From positions 1 through 8,060 of the forward strand of contig URWC01000085.1 in assembly GCA_900551555.1 (NCBI GenBank): a stretch of 8,060 bases of DNA, in the 5' to 3' direction. Origin of the DNA: an uncultured Collinsella sp. GTDB taxonomy: Bacteria > Actinomycetota > Coriobacteriia > Coriobacteriales > Coriobacteriaceae. Position numbers and translations under genes: made by a program. Shown here one piece after another: positions 1-6,311 of the stretch. Below the pieces are notes generated by a model that worked only from the letters and a program-made list of their open reading frames with translations, was not told the origin of the DNA and made no database searches. The number at the start of each line of letters is the position of its first letter. Within the stretch, counting starts at the first letter, position 1.

Positions 1-2400
1 TACGAGAGTCAGCTGCGCGCTATCGTCCGCTTCCTTAACGAGTCCGGTGTTCAGGTGGGCTTTGAGATGCCCGAACTGCCGGTCAACGACACCAGCTGCG
101 ACGGTGTCTCCTACAAGCAGATCACTCACAAGCAGCCCAAGAAGGACTCGAAGGCCCTGCTCGAGGGCCGTCCCGTCTACACGGGCGACCTGGTGCCCGC
201 CGGCGCGCTCATTGTCAAGCTCAAGCGCAGCCCGTATGCCCGCGCCAAGATCCGCTCCATCGACACGTCGCGCGCTCTGAAGGTGCCTGGCGTGGTGGGC
301 GTCTACACCTACGAGGACGTGCCCCAGCGCCGCTTTACCATCGCCGGTCAGAGCTATCCGCAGCCGAGTCCCTACGACCGCCTGATCCTCGAGAACCTCG
401 TGCGCTATCAAAACGAGGAGGTGGCGATCGTCGCCGCCGAGTCCGAGGAGGCCGCCGACAAGGCACTCAAGCTCATCAAGGTCGACTATGAGGTGCTCGA
501 GCCCCTGCTCGACTTTACCCAGGCGCTCGATAACGACATCGTGGTCCACCCCGAGGGCGATGTGACCTTTATGTTCCCGCAGGGCGGCGACGTTGCTCGC
601 AACCTGGTGTGCAGCGGTACCAGTGATTTTGGCGATCTGGACGAGGCCTTCGCCCAGAGCGACATCGTCTTTGAGCGTACCTACACCAGCCAGGCCACGC
701 AGACCGCGCCCATGGAGACCTTCCGCGCCTTCGCGACGACCGACGCGTTCGGGCGCATCTCGGTGACCACCTCTACACAGGTGCCCTTCCACGTTCGCCG
801 CATGGTCGCGCAGTCGCTCGACATTCCGCAGTCGCAGGTGCAGGTCATCAAGCCGCGTATCGGTGGCGGCTTTGGCTCCAAGCAGACGGGCTGCTGCGAG
901 ATCTTCGTGGCGTTCGTGACGCAGCAGACCGGCCGTCCGAGCTACTGCTGCTACACCCGCGAGGAGACCATCACCGCGGGCAACTCGCGCCACCAGATGC
1001 AGATGACCGTTAAGCTGGGCGCCATGAACGACGGCACCATCACGGCCATCGACCTGCATACGCTGTCCAACGCCGGCGCGTACGGCGAGCACGCCACCAC
1101 GACGATCGGCCTTTCGGGCCACAAGAGCCTGCCCATCTACAACCATGTGAAGGCAAGCCGCTTTAGCTGGGACGCCGTCTACACCAATACCAACCGTGGC
1201 GGCGCGTATCGCGGCTACGGTGCCACCCAGGGCCAGTTTGCCGTGGAGAGCGCCGTCAACGAGCTCGCCGACATGTTGCACATGGACCCCGCCGACCTGC
1301 GCCTTAAGAACATGGTGCACGAGGGCGAGACCATGCCGCAGTACTACAACGAGAAGCTCAACGCCTGCGCACTCGACCGCTGCCTGCTGCGCGCGATGGA
1401 CATGATCGGTTGGCGCGACAAGCCGCTAGCCGTCGACCTGGGCGACCGTGTGCGTGCTCTGGGCTGTGCGCTCACCATGCAGGGCTCGGGCATCTCCAAC
1501 GTGGATATCGCCGGCATCGACATGCGCTTGGAAGAGGACGGCTTCATTACCATCGGCACCGGCGCCACCGATAACGGCATGGGCGTCGATACGATCCTGG
1601 CGCAGATTGCCGCCGAGGAGCTGGGCGTGGAGAGTTCGCTGATCGTGGTGCGCGGCGTGGACACCGATGTGTCGCCGTTTGACGCCGGCTCGTACGCGAG
1701 CTCGGGTACGTACGTGACGGGTCTTGCCGCCAAGAACGCCGCGACCGAGCTGCGCGAGAAGATTTGCGCCAAGGCCGCTCAGATGTGGGACGTGGACGCC
1801 GCCGATGTGGTCTTCGATGGCCAGTACGTGCGCCTGTCCGACGAGCGTGCCGCGCGCGAGCAGAACCGCTACCTCACGCTGCGCGACTTTGCCAACCTGT
1901 GCGTCAAGAACATCGCGGGCGGCGACGCGCTCACCTCGCACGCCTCTGCCTGTCTGCCTGTTTCGCCTCCGCCGTTTATGGCCGGTATTGCCGAGGTCGA
2001 GGTCGACAAGGCCACCGGCAAGGTGACTGTGGTGGACTACGCCGCGGCCGTCGACTGCGGCACCGTGATCAACGAGGCACTCGCGCGCGTCCAGGCCGAG
2101 GGCGGCATTGCCCAGGGTATCGGTCACGCGCTCTACGAGATTGTCGAGCACGATGACCGCGGCCGCCTGCGCACCGGCAACTTTATGAGCTACAAGCTGC
2201 CCACGCGCCTGGATATCGGCAGCATTCGCGTGGCCTTTGAGCCGAGCTACGAGCCGACGGGCCCGTTTGGCGCCAAGTCGATCGGCGAGGTCGTCATCAA
2301 CACGCCGCTCGCCGCCGTTGCCTCAGCCGTGGCGCACGCCACCGGCCACCAGGTTCGCTCGCTGCCCATCACGCCCGAGAAGGCCCTGCTGGGGGAGTAG
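1..2400 (+). CDS. Molybdenum hydroxylase, Mo-binding part (XdhD/xanthine dehydrogenase-like), 5'-partial
   Basis: The frame is open from base 1 to the TAG at 2398-2400, so the true start lies upstream; the internal GTG at 55 is unlikely to be the start. The family hydroxylates purines, aldehydes or related heterocycles with a molybdopterin cofactor in the cytoplasm. Visible in order are the a/b hammerhead domain (about bases 150-500, with SPYARAKI and PGVVGVYTYEDVP), Mo-binding domain 1 with GGGFGSK (862-882) and AYRGYGATQG (1204-1233), and the C-terminal Mo-binding domain. The expected catalytic glutamate sits in AKSIGE, codon 2287-2289. The stretch PSPYDR near 362-380 resembles E. coli XdhD. 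The first visible residues, YESQLRAI, look like the helix that follows the CRCTG motif of a [2Fe-2S] domain, suggesting a fused Fe-S/Mo protein. The substrate cannot be told from sequence; purine, aldehyde or selenium-dependent family members are possible. An intrinsic terminator follows 24 bases downstream. Confidence 0.9.
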   Translation, partial: YESQLRAIVRFLNESGVQVGFEMPELPVNDTSCDGVSYKQITHKQPKKDSKALLEGRPVYTGDLVPAGALIVKLKRSPYARAKIRSIDTSRALKVPGVVGVYTYEDVPQRRFTIAGQSYPQPSPYDRLILENLVRYQNEEVAIVAAESEEAADKALKLIKVDYEVLEPLLDFTQALDNDIVVHPEGDVTFMFPQGGDVARNLVCSGTSDFGDLDEAFAQSDIVFERTYTSQATQTAPMETFRAFATTDAFGRISVTTSTQVPFHVRRMVAQSLDIPQSQVQVIKPRIGGGFGSKQTGCCEIFVAFVTQQTGRPSYCCYTREETITAGNSRHQMQMTVKLGAMNDGTITAIDLHTLSNAGAYGEHATTTIGLSGHKSLPIYNHVKASRFSWDAVYTNTNRGGAYRGYGATQGQFAVESAVNELADMLHMDPADLRLKNMVHEGETMPQYYNEKLNACALDRCLLRAMDMIGWRDKPLAVDLGDRVRALGCALTMQGSGISNVDIAGIDMRLEEDGFITIGTGATDNGMGVDTILAQIAAEELGVESSLIVVRGVDTDVSPFDAGSYASSGTYVTGLAAKNAATELREKICAKAAQMWDVDAADVVFDGQYVRLSDERAAREQNRYLTLRDFANLCVKNIAGGDALTSHASACLPVSPPPFMAGIAEVEVDKATGKVTVVDYAAAVDCGTVINEALARVQAEGGIAQGIGHALYEIVEHDDRGRLRTGNFMSYKLPTRLDIGSIRVAFEPSYEPTGPFGAKSIGEVVINTPLAAVASAVAHATGHQVRSLPITPEKALLGE

Positions 2401-2424
2401 CGGGTCAGCGAACAAGTCGTAATT

Positions 2425-2449
2425 GGCGGGGCAACTTGCCCCGCCTTTT
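2425..2449 (+). terminator. Intrinsic terminator of the molybdenum hydroxylase gene
   Basis: An 8-bp GC-rich stem, GGCGGGGC (2425-2432) with GCCCCGCC (2438-2445), has loop AACTT and is followed by TTTT (2446-2449). It lies 24 bases after the TAG of the upstream gene and separates it from the tRNA gene. Confidence 0.85.
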
Positions 2450-2507
2450 GCACTCGTGGTGAGGTCGTGAGCCTGTAAAAGGTGTGCGTGCGCTTGCCGT
2501 TCGTATC

Positions 2508-2516
2508 TGCTATCAT
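2508..2516 (+). promoter_or_regulatory. Extended -10 promoter of tRNA-Leu
   Basis: TGCTATCAT matches the extended -10 consensus TGnTATAAT except at one position of the hexamer. The predicted start is near 2523, about 13 bases before the mature tRNA 5' end. No good -35 box lies at the usual spacing; TTGCCG at 2494 is too close. This is inferred from sequence only. Confidence 0.5.
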
Positions 2517-2535
2517 TCCTAGTCTGTGCGCTCAT

Positions 2536-2619
2536 GCGGGCGTGGCGGAATTGGTAGACGCGCCAGATTTAGGTTCTGGTGGGATTCCCGTGAAGGTTCG
2601 AGTCCTTTCGCCCGCACCA
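2536..2619 (+). tRNA. tRNA-Leu (anticodon UAG)
   Basis: A complete 84-nt class II tRNA with CCA encoded at 2617-2619. The acceptor stem is GCGGGCG (2536-2542) with CGCCCGC (2609-2615), and the discriminator base is A. The D-arm carries the usual TTGGTAGACG. The anticodon stem is CCAGA (2563-2567) with TCTGG (2575-2579), and loop TTTAGGT places anticodon TAG at 2570-2572. A long variable arm (about 2580-2591, GGGATTCCC-like) is typical of leucine tRNA. The T arm is GAAGG/CCTTT around TTCGAGT. It reads CUA and, by wobble, other CUN leucine codons. It stands alone between two protein genes, not in a tRNA cluster. Confidence 0.97.
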
Positions 2620-2626
2620 TCGCACT

Positions 2627-2655
2627 TGCGTCGGCCTTGGCCGTCGCGACACTTT
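2627..2655 (+). terminator. Possible weak terminator after tRNA-Leu
   Basis: The imperfect hairpin GCG-t-CGGC (2628-2635), loop CTTG and GCCG-t-CGC (2640-2647) begins 8 bases after the tRNA CCA end and is followed by GACACTTT. The T-tract is poor, so termination may be partial and some read-through into the trigger factor gene is plausible. Confidence 0.35.
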
Positions 2656-2657
2656 GT

Positions 2658-2686
2658 TGCATAAAGGTACCAGCACCTCAGATAAG
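2658..2686 (+). promoter_or_regulatory. Possible promoter of trigger factor gene
   Basis: TTGCAT (2658-2663) and GATAAG (2681-2686) are separated by 17 bases, matching 3 of 6 and 4 of 6 consensus positions. Initiation near 2693 would leave a short leader directly ahead of the ribosome binding site. The match is weak and the assignment rests mainly on position. Confidence 0.3.
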
Positions 2687-2697
2687 CTGGGCAGTAT

Positions 2698-2705
2698 GAG
2701 GAGGA
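2698..2705 (+). promoter_or_regulatory. Strong ribosome binding site deciding the tig start
   Basis: GAGGAGGA is a near-perfect Shine-Dalgarno sequence. It overlaps and follows the in-frame ATG at 2696, which argues against that ATG as the start. It lies 3 bases before GTG 2708 and 6 bases before TTG 2711 (counted from AGGAGG), so the spacing favours TTG 2711. Confidence 0.75.
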
Positions 2706-2710
2706 ACGTG

Positions 2711-4009
2711 TTGAACATCACCGCTTCTGACGTCAAGGACGCCAAGCTCACCGCTACGGTCACCATCCCGGCCGCCGACGTCGACGCCGCGATCAAGAAG
2801 GCCTACAAGGACACCGCCAAGAAGTACCGCTTCCCGGGCTTCCGTGCCGGTAAGGCTCCCCGTCCGGTCATCGACTCCGCCCTTGGCGCCGAGGCTACCC
2901 TCGCTCAGGCCACCAACGACCTGATCGCCGCCAACGAGCCCGCCGTCCTCAACGAGCTGGACATCGTCCCCACCAAGAACGGTGACTACAAGGACCTCGA
3001 CCTCGCCAAGGATCACGAGGACTACACCTACACCGTCGAGTTCTCCCTGCGTCCCGCCGCTGAGCTCTCCTCCTTCGACGCCGTCGAGATCGAGATGCCC
3101 CCTGCGGAGGTGACCGAGTCCGAGATCAACAACCAGGTCGAGATGCTCCTCAACTACCGTGCCACCTTCGAGGACGTCGAGGGCCGCGCCGTCGAGGCCG
3201 AGGACTATGTGACCGTCGACCTCAAGGCCGTCGAGAACGCCGACAACTTCGCCGCCGAGGGCCGCATGCTCATCGCCGGTAGCGACAGCAACCCCAAGGA
3301 GTTCAACGAGGCCCTGATCGGCGCTAACGTCGACGACGTCAAGACCGTCACTTGGACCGACGAGGTCGAGGAGGGCGAGGAGGCCGAGACCCACACCGTC
3401 GAGGTCACCGTCAAGGGCATCAAGGTCCGCAACACCCCCGAGCTCACCGACGAGCTCGTCAAGTCCGACTTTGGCTTCGACAGCATCGACGCCATGCGCG
3501 ACGCCATCAAGATCGAGATCGAGCAGGACAAGGCTTCCCGCCTCCCGGCCGAGAAGGAGAACCGTTGCGTCGCCGCCCTCGCCGAGCGTCTGCAGCTCGA
3601 CGAGATGGACGCCGACTACGAGCAGTCCGTCTTTGAGGAGCTTGGCCAGAACTTCCTGTCCAACCTCGCTGCCCGCGGCATGACCCTGGACACCTGGCTG
3701 CCCGCTTCCGGCCTGACCATGGAGCAGTTCATCGGCGACCTGCACAAGCAGGCCAACGACGTTGCCCGTGAGTCCCTGGCTCTGGACGCCCTCGCCCGCG
3801 AGCTCAAGATTGAGGTCACCGAGGACGACATCAACGCCGAGTTCGAGAAGGCCGGCGTCAAGGACGTCGAGGCTTCCAAGGCCGAGTTCATCGCCGATGG
3901 CCGCATGCCTGCCGTCCGCGAGTCCATCCGTCGCTCCAAGGCCGTCGACCACCTGGTCGAGAACGCCAAGGTGACCGAGGTCGACGAGACCGCCAAGGAC
4001 GCCGAGTAA
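2711..4009 (+). CDS. tig: Trigger factor (ribosome-associated chaperone)
   Basis: This is the chaperone that docks at the ribosome exit tunnel and shields nascent chains. With the TTG start at 2711 it is 432 aa, the same length as E. coli trigger factor. The ribosome-binding signature GFRAGK then falls at residues 43-48, matching the GFRKGK position of the E. coli protein. GTG 2708 would add one residue; both follow the GAGGAGGA site. Domains are an N-terminal ribosome-binding domain (about 1-115), an FKBP-like PPIase domain (about 160-240) inserted in the sequence, and a helical C-terminal chaperone region (about 244-432, beginning at TPELTDELV). The FKBP domain is divergent: the usual IPGFE stretch is NPKEFNE, and the YHAENLKGK-type region is an acidic EVEEGEEAET stretch. 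Codons are very strongly biased to C- and G-ending forms, more so than in neighbouring genes, as expected for high expression. clpP and clpX follow in the same direction. Confidence 0.95.
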   Translation: MNITASDVKDAKLTATVTIPAADVDAAIKKAYKDTAKKYRFPGFRAGKAPRPVIDSALGAEATLAQATNDLIAANEPAVLNELDIVPTKNGDYKDLDLAKDHEDYTYTVEFSLRPAAELSSFDAVEIEMPPAEVTESEINNQVEMLLNYRATFEDVEGRAVEAEDYVTVDLKAVENADNFAAEGRMLIAGSDSNPKEFNEALIGANVDDVKTVTWTDEVEEGEEAETHTVEVTVKGIKVRNTPELTDELVKSDFGFDSIDAMRDAIKIEIEQDKASRLPAEKENRCVAALAERLQLDEMDADYEQSVFEELGQNFLSNLAARGMTLDTWLPASGLTMEQFIGDLHKQANDVARESLALDALARELKIEVTEDDINAEFEKAGVKDVEASKAEFIADGRMPAVRESIRRSKAVDHLVENAKVTEVDETAKDAE

Positions 4010-4066
4010 TTCTCGCCACCTTGCCCGCGAGCGCATGCGTGCGTCCGTGATGGGGTAAAGTTATAC

Positions 4067-4080
4067 ACCGGTTATCCGGT
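4067..4080 (+). promoter_or_regulatory. Small hairpin in the tig-clpP intergenic region
   Basis: ACCGG (4067-4071), loop TTAT and CCGGT (4076-4080) form a perfect 5-bp hairpin just before the larger terminator-like hairpin at 4086. TATACA at 4062-4067 is a possible -10 box but has no -35 partner. The function is unknown. Confidence 0.3.
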
Positions 4081-4085
4081 TGCTT

Positions 4086-4133
4086 CGTACGGTGCCAGCC
4101 AATGCATAGCATGCGGGCACCGTACGTTTATCT
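4086..4133 (+). terminator. Terminator-like nested hairpin between tig and clpP
   Basis: A perfect 11-bp stem, CGTACGGTGCC (4086-4096) with GGCACCGTACG (4116-4126), encloses a 19-nt loop that itself contains ATGC-ATA-GCAT (4102-4112). TTTATCT follows. It likely ends or attenuates the trigger factor transcript. Only about 40 bases separate it from clpP, leaving little room for a separate clpP promoter downstream. Confidence 0.7.
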
Positions 4134-4136
4134 AGA

Positions 4137-4147
4137 ACCAATTTGGT
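4137..4147. promoter_or_regulatory. 11-bp palindrome upstream of clpP
   Basis: ACCAA-T-TTGGT is a perfect inverted repeat about 25 bases before the preferred clpP start. It could be a repressor operator, but it does not match the CtsR, CIRCE or ClgR sites I know, and short palindromes arise by chance. Confidence 0.25.
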
Positions 4148-4172
4148 CCGCAAGAGAGAAATGGAGATGCGT

Positions 4173-4793
4173 ATGATCGCTAAGTTCGATTCCGCTCTCG
4201 TGCCATACGTTATCGAGCAGACGCCGCGCGGCGAGCGCAGCTACGATATCTATTCGCGCCTGCTCAACGATCGCATCATCTTCTTGGGCGAGGAGATCAA
4301 CTCCGTCAGCGCCAACCTGGTCGTTGCCCAGCTGTTGCATCTTGAGAGCCAGGATGCCGAGAAGGATATCTCGCTCTACATCAATTCGCCCGGCGGCGAG
4401 GTCTACTCCGGCCTGGCGATTCTGGACACCATGAACTTTATCAAGCCGCAGGTCTCCACCATCTGCGTCGGTATGGCCGCGTCCATGGCCGCCGTGCTGC
4501 TTTCGGCCGGCGCCAAGGGCAAGCGCTTCTGCCTGCCGCACTCCAAGGTCATGATTCACCAGCCCAGCGGCGGTGCGCAGGGCCAGCAGACCGAGATCGA
4601 GATCGTGGCCGAGGAGATCAAGAAGACCCGTCGCGAGCTCAATCAGATTCTGTCCGACGCATCGGGCCAGCCCATCGAGAAGGTCCAGGCCGATACCGAG
4701 CGCGATAACTACCTCACGGCTGCCGAGGCCCTCGACTACGGTCTGATCGACCGCATCGTCACCTCGCGCGACCTCGCCGCGAAGGATGCCTAG
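4173..4793 (+). CDS. clpP: ATP-dependent Clp protease proteolytic subunit
   Basis: ClpP is the serine peptidase that forms a two-ring tetradecamer and degrades proteins threaded in by ClpX or other Clp ATPases. From ATG 4173 it is 206 aa, normal for the family. The catalytic triad is complete: Ser104 in GMAASMAA, His129 in MIHQP and Asp178 in DTERDNY. The spacings of 25 and 49 residues equal those of E. coli ClpP (S98, H123, D172). The N-terminal LVPYVIEQTPRGERSYDIYSRLL and the INSPGG oxyanion region are typical. ATG 4173 is chosen because GGAG (4163-4166) lies 6 bases upstream and the protein then begins close to the conserved core. ATG 4161, ATG 4167 and TTG 4143 are in-frame alternatives adding up to 10 residues. 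It lies behind tig and is closely coupled to clpX, so it is probably co-expressed with clpX. Confidence 0.96.
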   Translation: MIAKFDSALVPYVIEQTPRGERSYDIYSRLLNDRIIFLGEEINSVSANLVVAQLLHLESQDAEKDISLYINSPGGEVYSGLAILDTMNFIKPQVSTICVGMAASMAAVLLSAGAKGKRFCLPHSKVMIHQPSGGAQGQQTEIEIVAEEIKKTRRELNQILSDASGQPIEKVQADTERDNYLTAAEALDYGLIDRIVTSRDLAAKDA

Positions 4794-4794
4794 G

Positions 4795-6210
4795 ATGGCC
4801 GGTAACATGCAGGACGGCTTCGACGAGAACGGCAACCCCATCCGCTGCTCCTTCTGCGGAAAAGAGCAGGGTCAGGTTCGCCGCCTGGTGAAGGGCCCGA
4901 CCAACATCTTTATCTGCGACGAGTGCGTTGCCGCCTGTTCCGAGATCTTGGAGGAGTCGCTGGCTTCGGATTTTATGGATGCCGCTCGCAACGGCAAGCT
5001 GCCGGGCTTCCTTAACGACCACGGCCAGGCTGCGTCCCAGCCCGCCGTTGACCCCGAGGCCGAGGGCTTTGAGCTGGAGGACGATGCCCGCCAGGTCATT
5101 ACGCATGTGCCGACGCCGCATGAGATTTATGACGAGCTTTCGGCCTATGTTATGGGTCAGGAGGACGCCAAGCGCGCCATGTCGGTGGCCGTGTACAACC
5201 ACTATCGCCGCGTGATCGAGGGCGGCGCCGCGCTTTCGGCCTTTGACGAGGCTGGCGGCATGGGCGGCCAGCTCGACGACGATATGGACGAGGTGGAGCT
5301 CGCCAAGTCCAACATTTTGTTGCTCGGCCCCACCGGTACCGGCAAGACCCTGCTCGCCCAGACGCTCGCGCGCATCCTTGAGGTGCCGTTTGCCATTGCC
5401 GACGCCACCGCGCTCACCGAGGCCGGTTATGTGGGCGAGGACGTGGAGAACATCCTGCTCAAGCTCATCAATGCCGCCGATGGCGATATTGAGCGCGCGC
5501 AGGTCGGCATCATCTACGTGGACGAGATCGACAAGATCGCCCGCAAGGCCGAGAACCTCTCTATTACCCGCGATGTTTCGGGCGAGGGCGTTCAGCAGGC
5601 ACTGCTTAAGATCCTTGAGGGCACGGTGGCCAGCGTTCCGCCCACCGGTGGTCGCAAGCATCCCCAGCAGGAGTTGCTGCAGATCGATACGACCAACATC
5701 CTGTTTATCTGCGGTGGTGCCTTTGTGGGTCTGGACAAGATCATCGCCGACCGCGTGGGCAACAAGGGCGTGGGCTTTAACTCCGAGATCGCCGGCCCCA
5801 CCTCGGTCGACGAGAATGACCTGCTGCGCCAGGTGCTCCCGCAGGATCTCAACGCCTTTGGCATGATCCCCGAGTTTGTGGGGCGTACGCCTGTCGTCAC
5901 CCAGACGCAGGCGCTCGACGAGGACGACCTGGTGTCGATCCTGACGGAGCCCAAGAACGCCGTGGTGCGTCAGTACCGCAAGATGTTCCAGTTGGAGGAC
6001 GTGGATCTTGAGTTTGAGGACGCGGCACTGCACGAGATTGCCCGCATGGCGCTCGCCCGCAAGACCGGCGCCCGCGGCCTGCGCTCCATCTGCGAGGACG
6101 TGCTGCAGCAGACGATGTTCGACCTGCCCAGCGAGGAGGGTGTCGCCAAGGTCATCGTGACTGAAGCCTCCGTAAAGGGCGAAGAACAGCCCCAACGCAT
6201 CTACGGCTAA
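4795..6210 (+). CDS. clpX: ATP-dependent Clp protease ATP-binding subunit ClpX
   Basis: ClpX is an AAA+ unfoldase that forms hexamers, unfolds tagged proteins and passes them to ClpP. From ATG 4795 it is 471 aa, longer than E. coli ClpX (424). A zinc-binding domain has CSFC (C18, C21) and CDEC (C41, C44). The AAA+ module shows Walker A GPTGTGKT (178-185), pore loop GYVGED (211-216), Walker B IIYVDEID (239-246), the RKH loop (287-289), arginine-finger region PEFVGR (R364) and sensor-2 GARGLRS (426-432). The ClpP-docking IGF tripeptide appears as VGF (326-328, bases 5770-5778). Extra length lies in the linker after the zinc domain and in an acidic/glycine-rich insertion before Walker A (about 142-168). 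The start is one base after the clpP TAG, with GAAGG (4781-4785) 9 bases upstream. ATG 4786, overlapping clpP by 8 bases, is an alternative. The arrangement indicates translational coupling with clpP. Confidence 0.97.
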   Translation: MAGNMQDGFDENGNPIRCSFCGKEQGQVRRLVKGPTNIFICDECVAACSEILEESLASDFMDAARNGKLPGFLNDHGQAASQPAVDPEAEGFELEDDARQVITHVPTPHEIYDELSAYVMGQEDAKRAMSVAVYNHYRRVIEGGAALSAFDEAGGMGGQLDDDMDEVELAKSNILLLGPTGTGKTLLAQTLARILEVPFAIADATALTEAGYVGEDVENILLKLINAADGDIERAQVGIIYVDEIDKIARKAENLSITRDVSGEGVQQALLKILEGTVASVPPTGGRKHPQQELLQIDTTNILFICGGAFVGLDKIIADRVGNKGVGFNSEIAGPTSVDENDLLRQVLPQDLNAFGMIPEFVGRTPVVTQTQALDEDDLVSILTEPKNAVVRQYRKMFQLEDVDLEFEDAALHEIARMALARKTGARGLRSICEDVLQQTMFDLPSEEGVAKVIVTEASVKGEEQPQRIYG

Positions 6211-6231
6211 GCCAGCCTAAAACGTGTTTGC

Positions 6232-6268
6232 AAATAGCCTCCGACCACCCGCGGTCGGAGGCTATTTT
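6232..6268 (+). terminator. clpX: Intrinsic terminator of the clpP-clpX transcript
   Basis: A perfect 15-bp stem, bases 6232-6246 with 6253-6267, has loop ACCCGC. The 3' arm ends in TTTT at 6265-6268. The 5' arm begins with AAA, so it could work in both directions. It lies 21 bases after the clpX stop codon. Confidence 0.9.
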
Positions 6269-6296
6269 ATATATACGCAATAACCCCAACTACCTG

Positions 6297-6305
6297 TGTT
6301 ATTCT
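6297..6305 (+). promoter_or_regulatory. Extended -10 promoter of the candidate small RNA
   Basis: TGTTATTCT resembles TGnTATAAT, as does the tRNA-Leu promoter in this window. It lies 28 bases after the clpX terminator, outside any gene. The predicted start is near 6312. No -35 box is evident. Confidence 0.4.
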
Positions 6306-6311
6306 GTGTGT

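Noticed and set aside
1426..2151. Minus-strand open frame of about 240 codons inside the hydroxylase gene
   Set aside because: It has shadow-frame composition and overlaps conserved Mo-binding sequence on the other strand.
2536..2619. tRNA-Leu as an integration site for a mobile element
   Set aside because: There is no integrase gene, no repeat of the tRNA 3' end in the window, and the following genes are conserved housekeeping genes.
2482..2664. Short open frame across the tRNA-Leu gene
   Set aside because: It is occupied by a complete tRNA and its promoter; the translation is just tRNA sequence read as codons.
2678..4036. Long open frame on the minus strand opposite tig (about 450 codons)
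   Set aside because: The peptide is Leu/Gly/Val/Asp-rich and low in complexity, and it mirrors the strong C/G-ending codon bias of tig. The sense frame encodes a complete, recognisable trigger factor.
4021..4044. ClgR- or CIRCE-type operator upstream of clpP in the GC-rich CGCGAGCGCATGCG stretch
   Set aside because: The half-site spacing does not fit CGC-N5-GCG, and no TTAGCACTC-type repeat is present.
4759..6195. Long open frame on the minus strand opposite clpX (about 478 codons)
   Set aside because: It is a shadow of the biased clpX codons, with no recognisable domain and no ribosome binding site, while clpX itself is complete.
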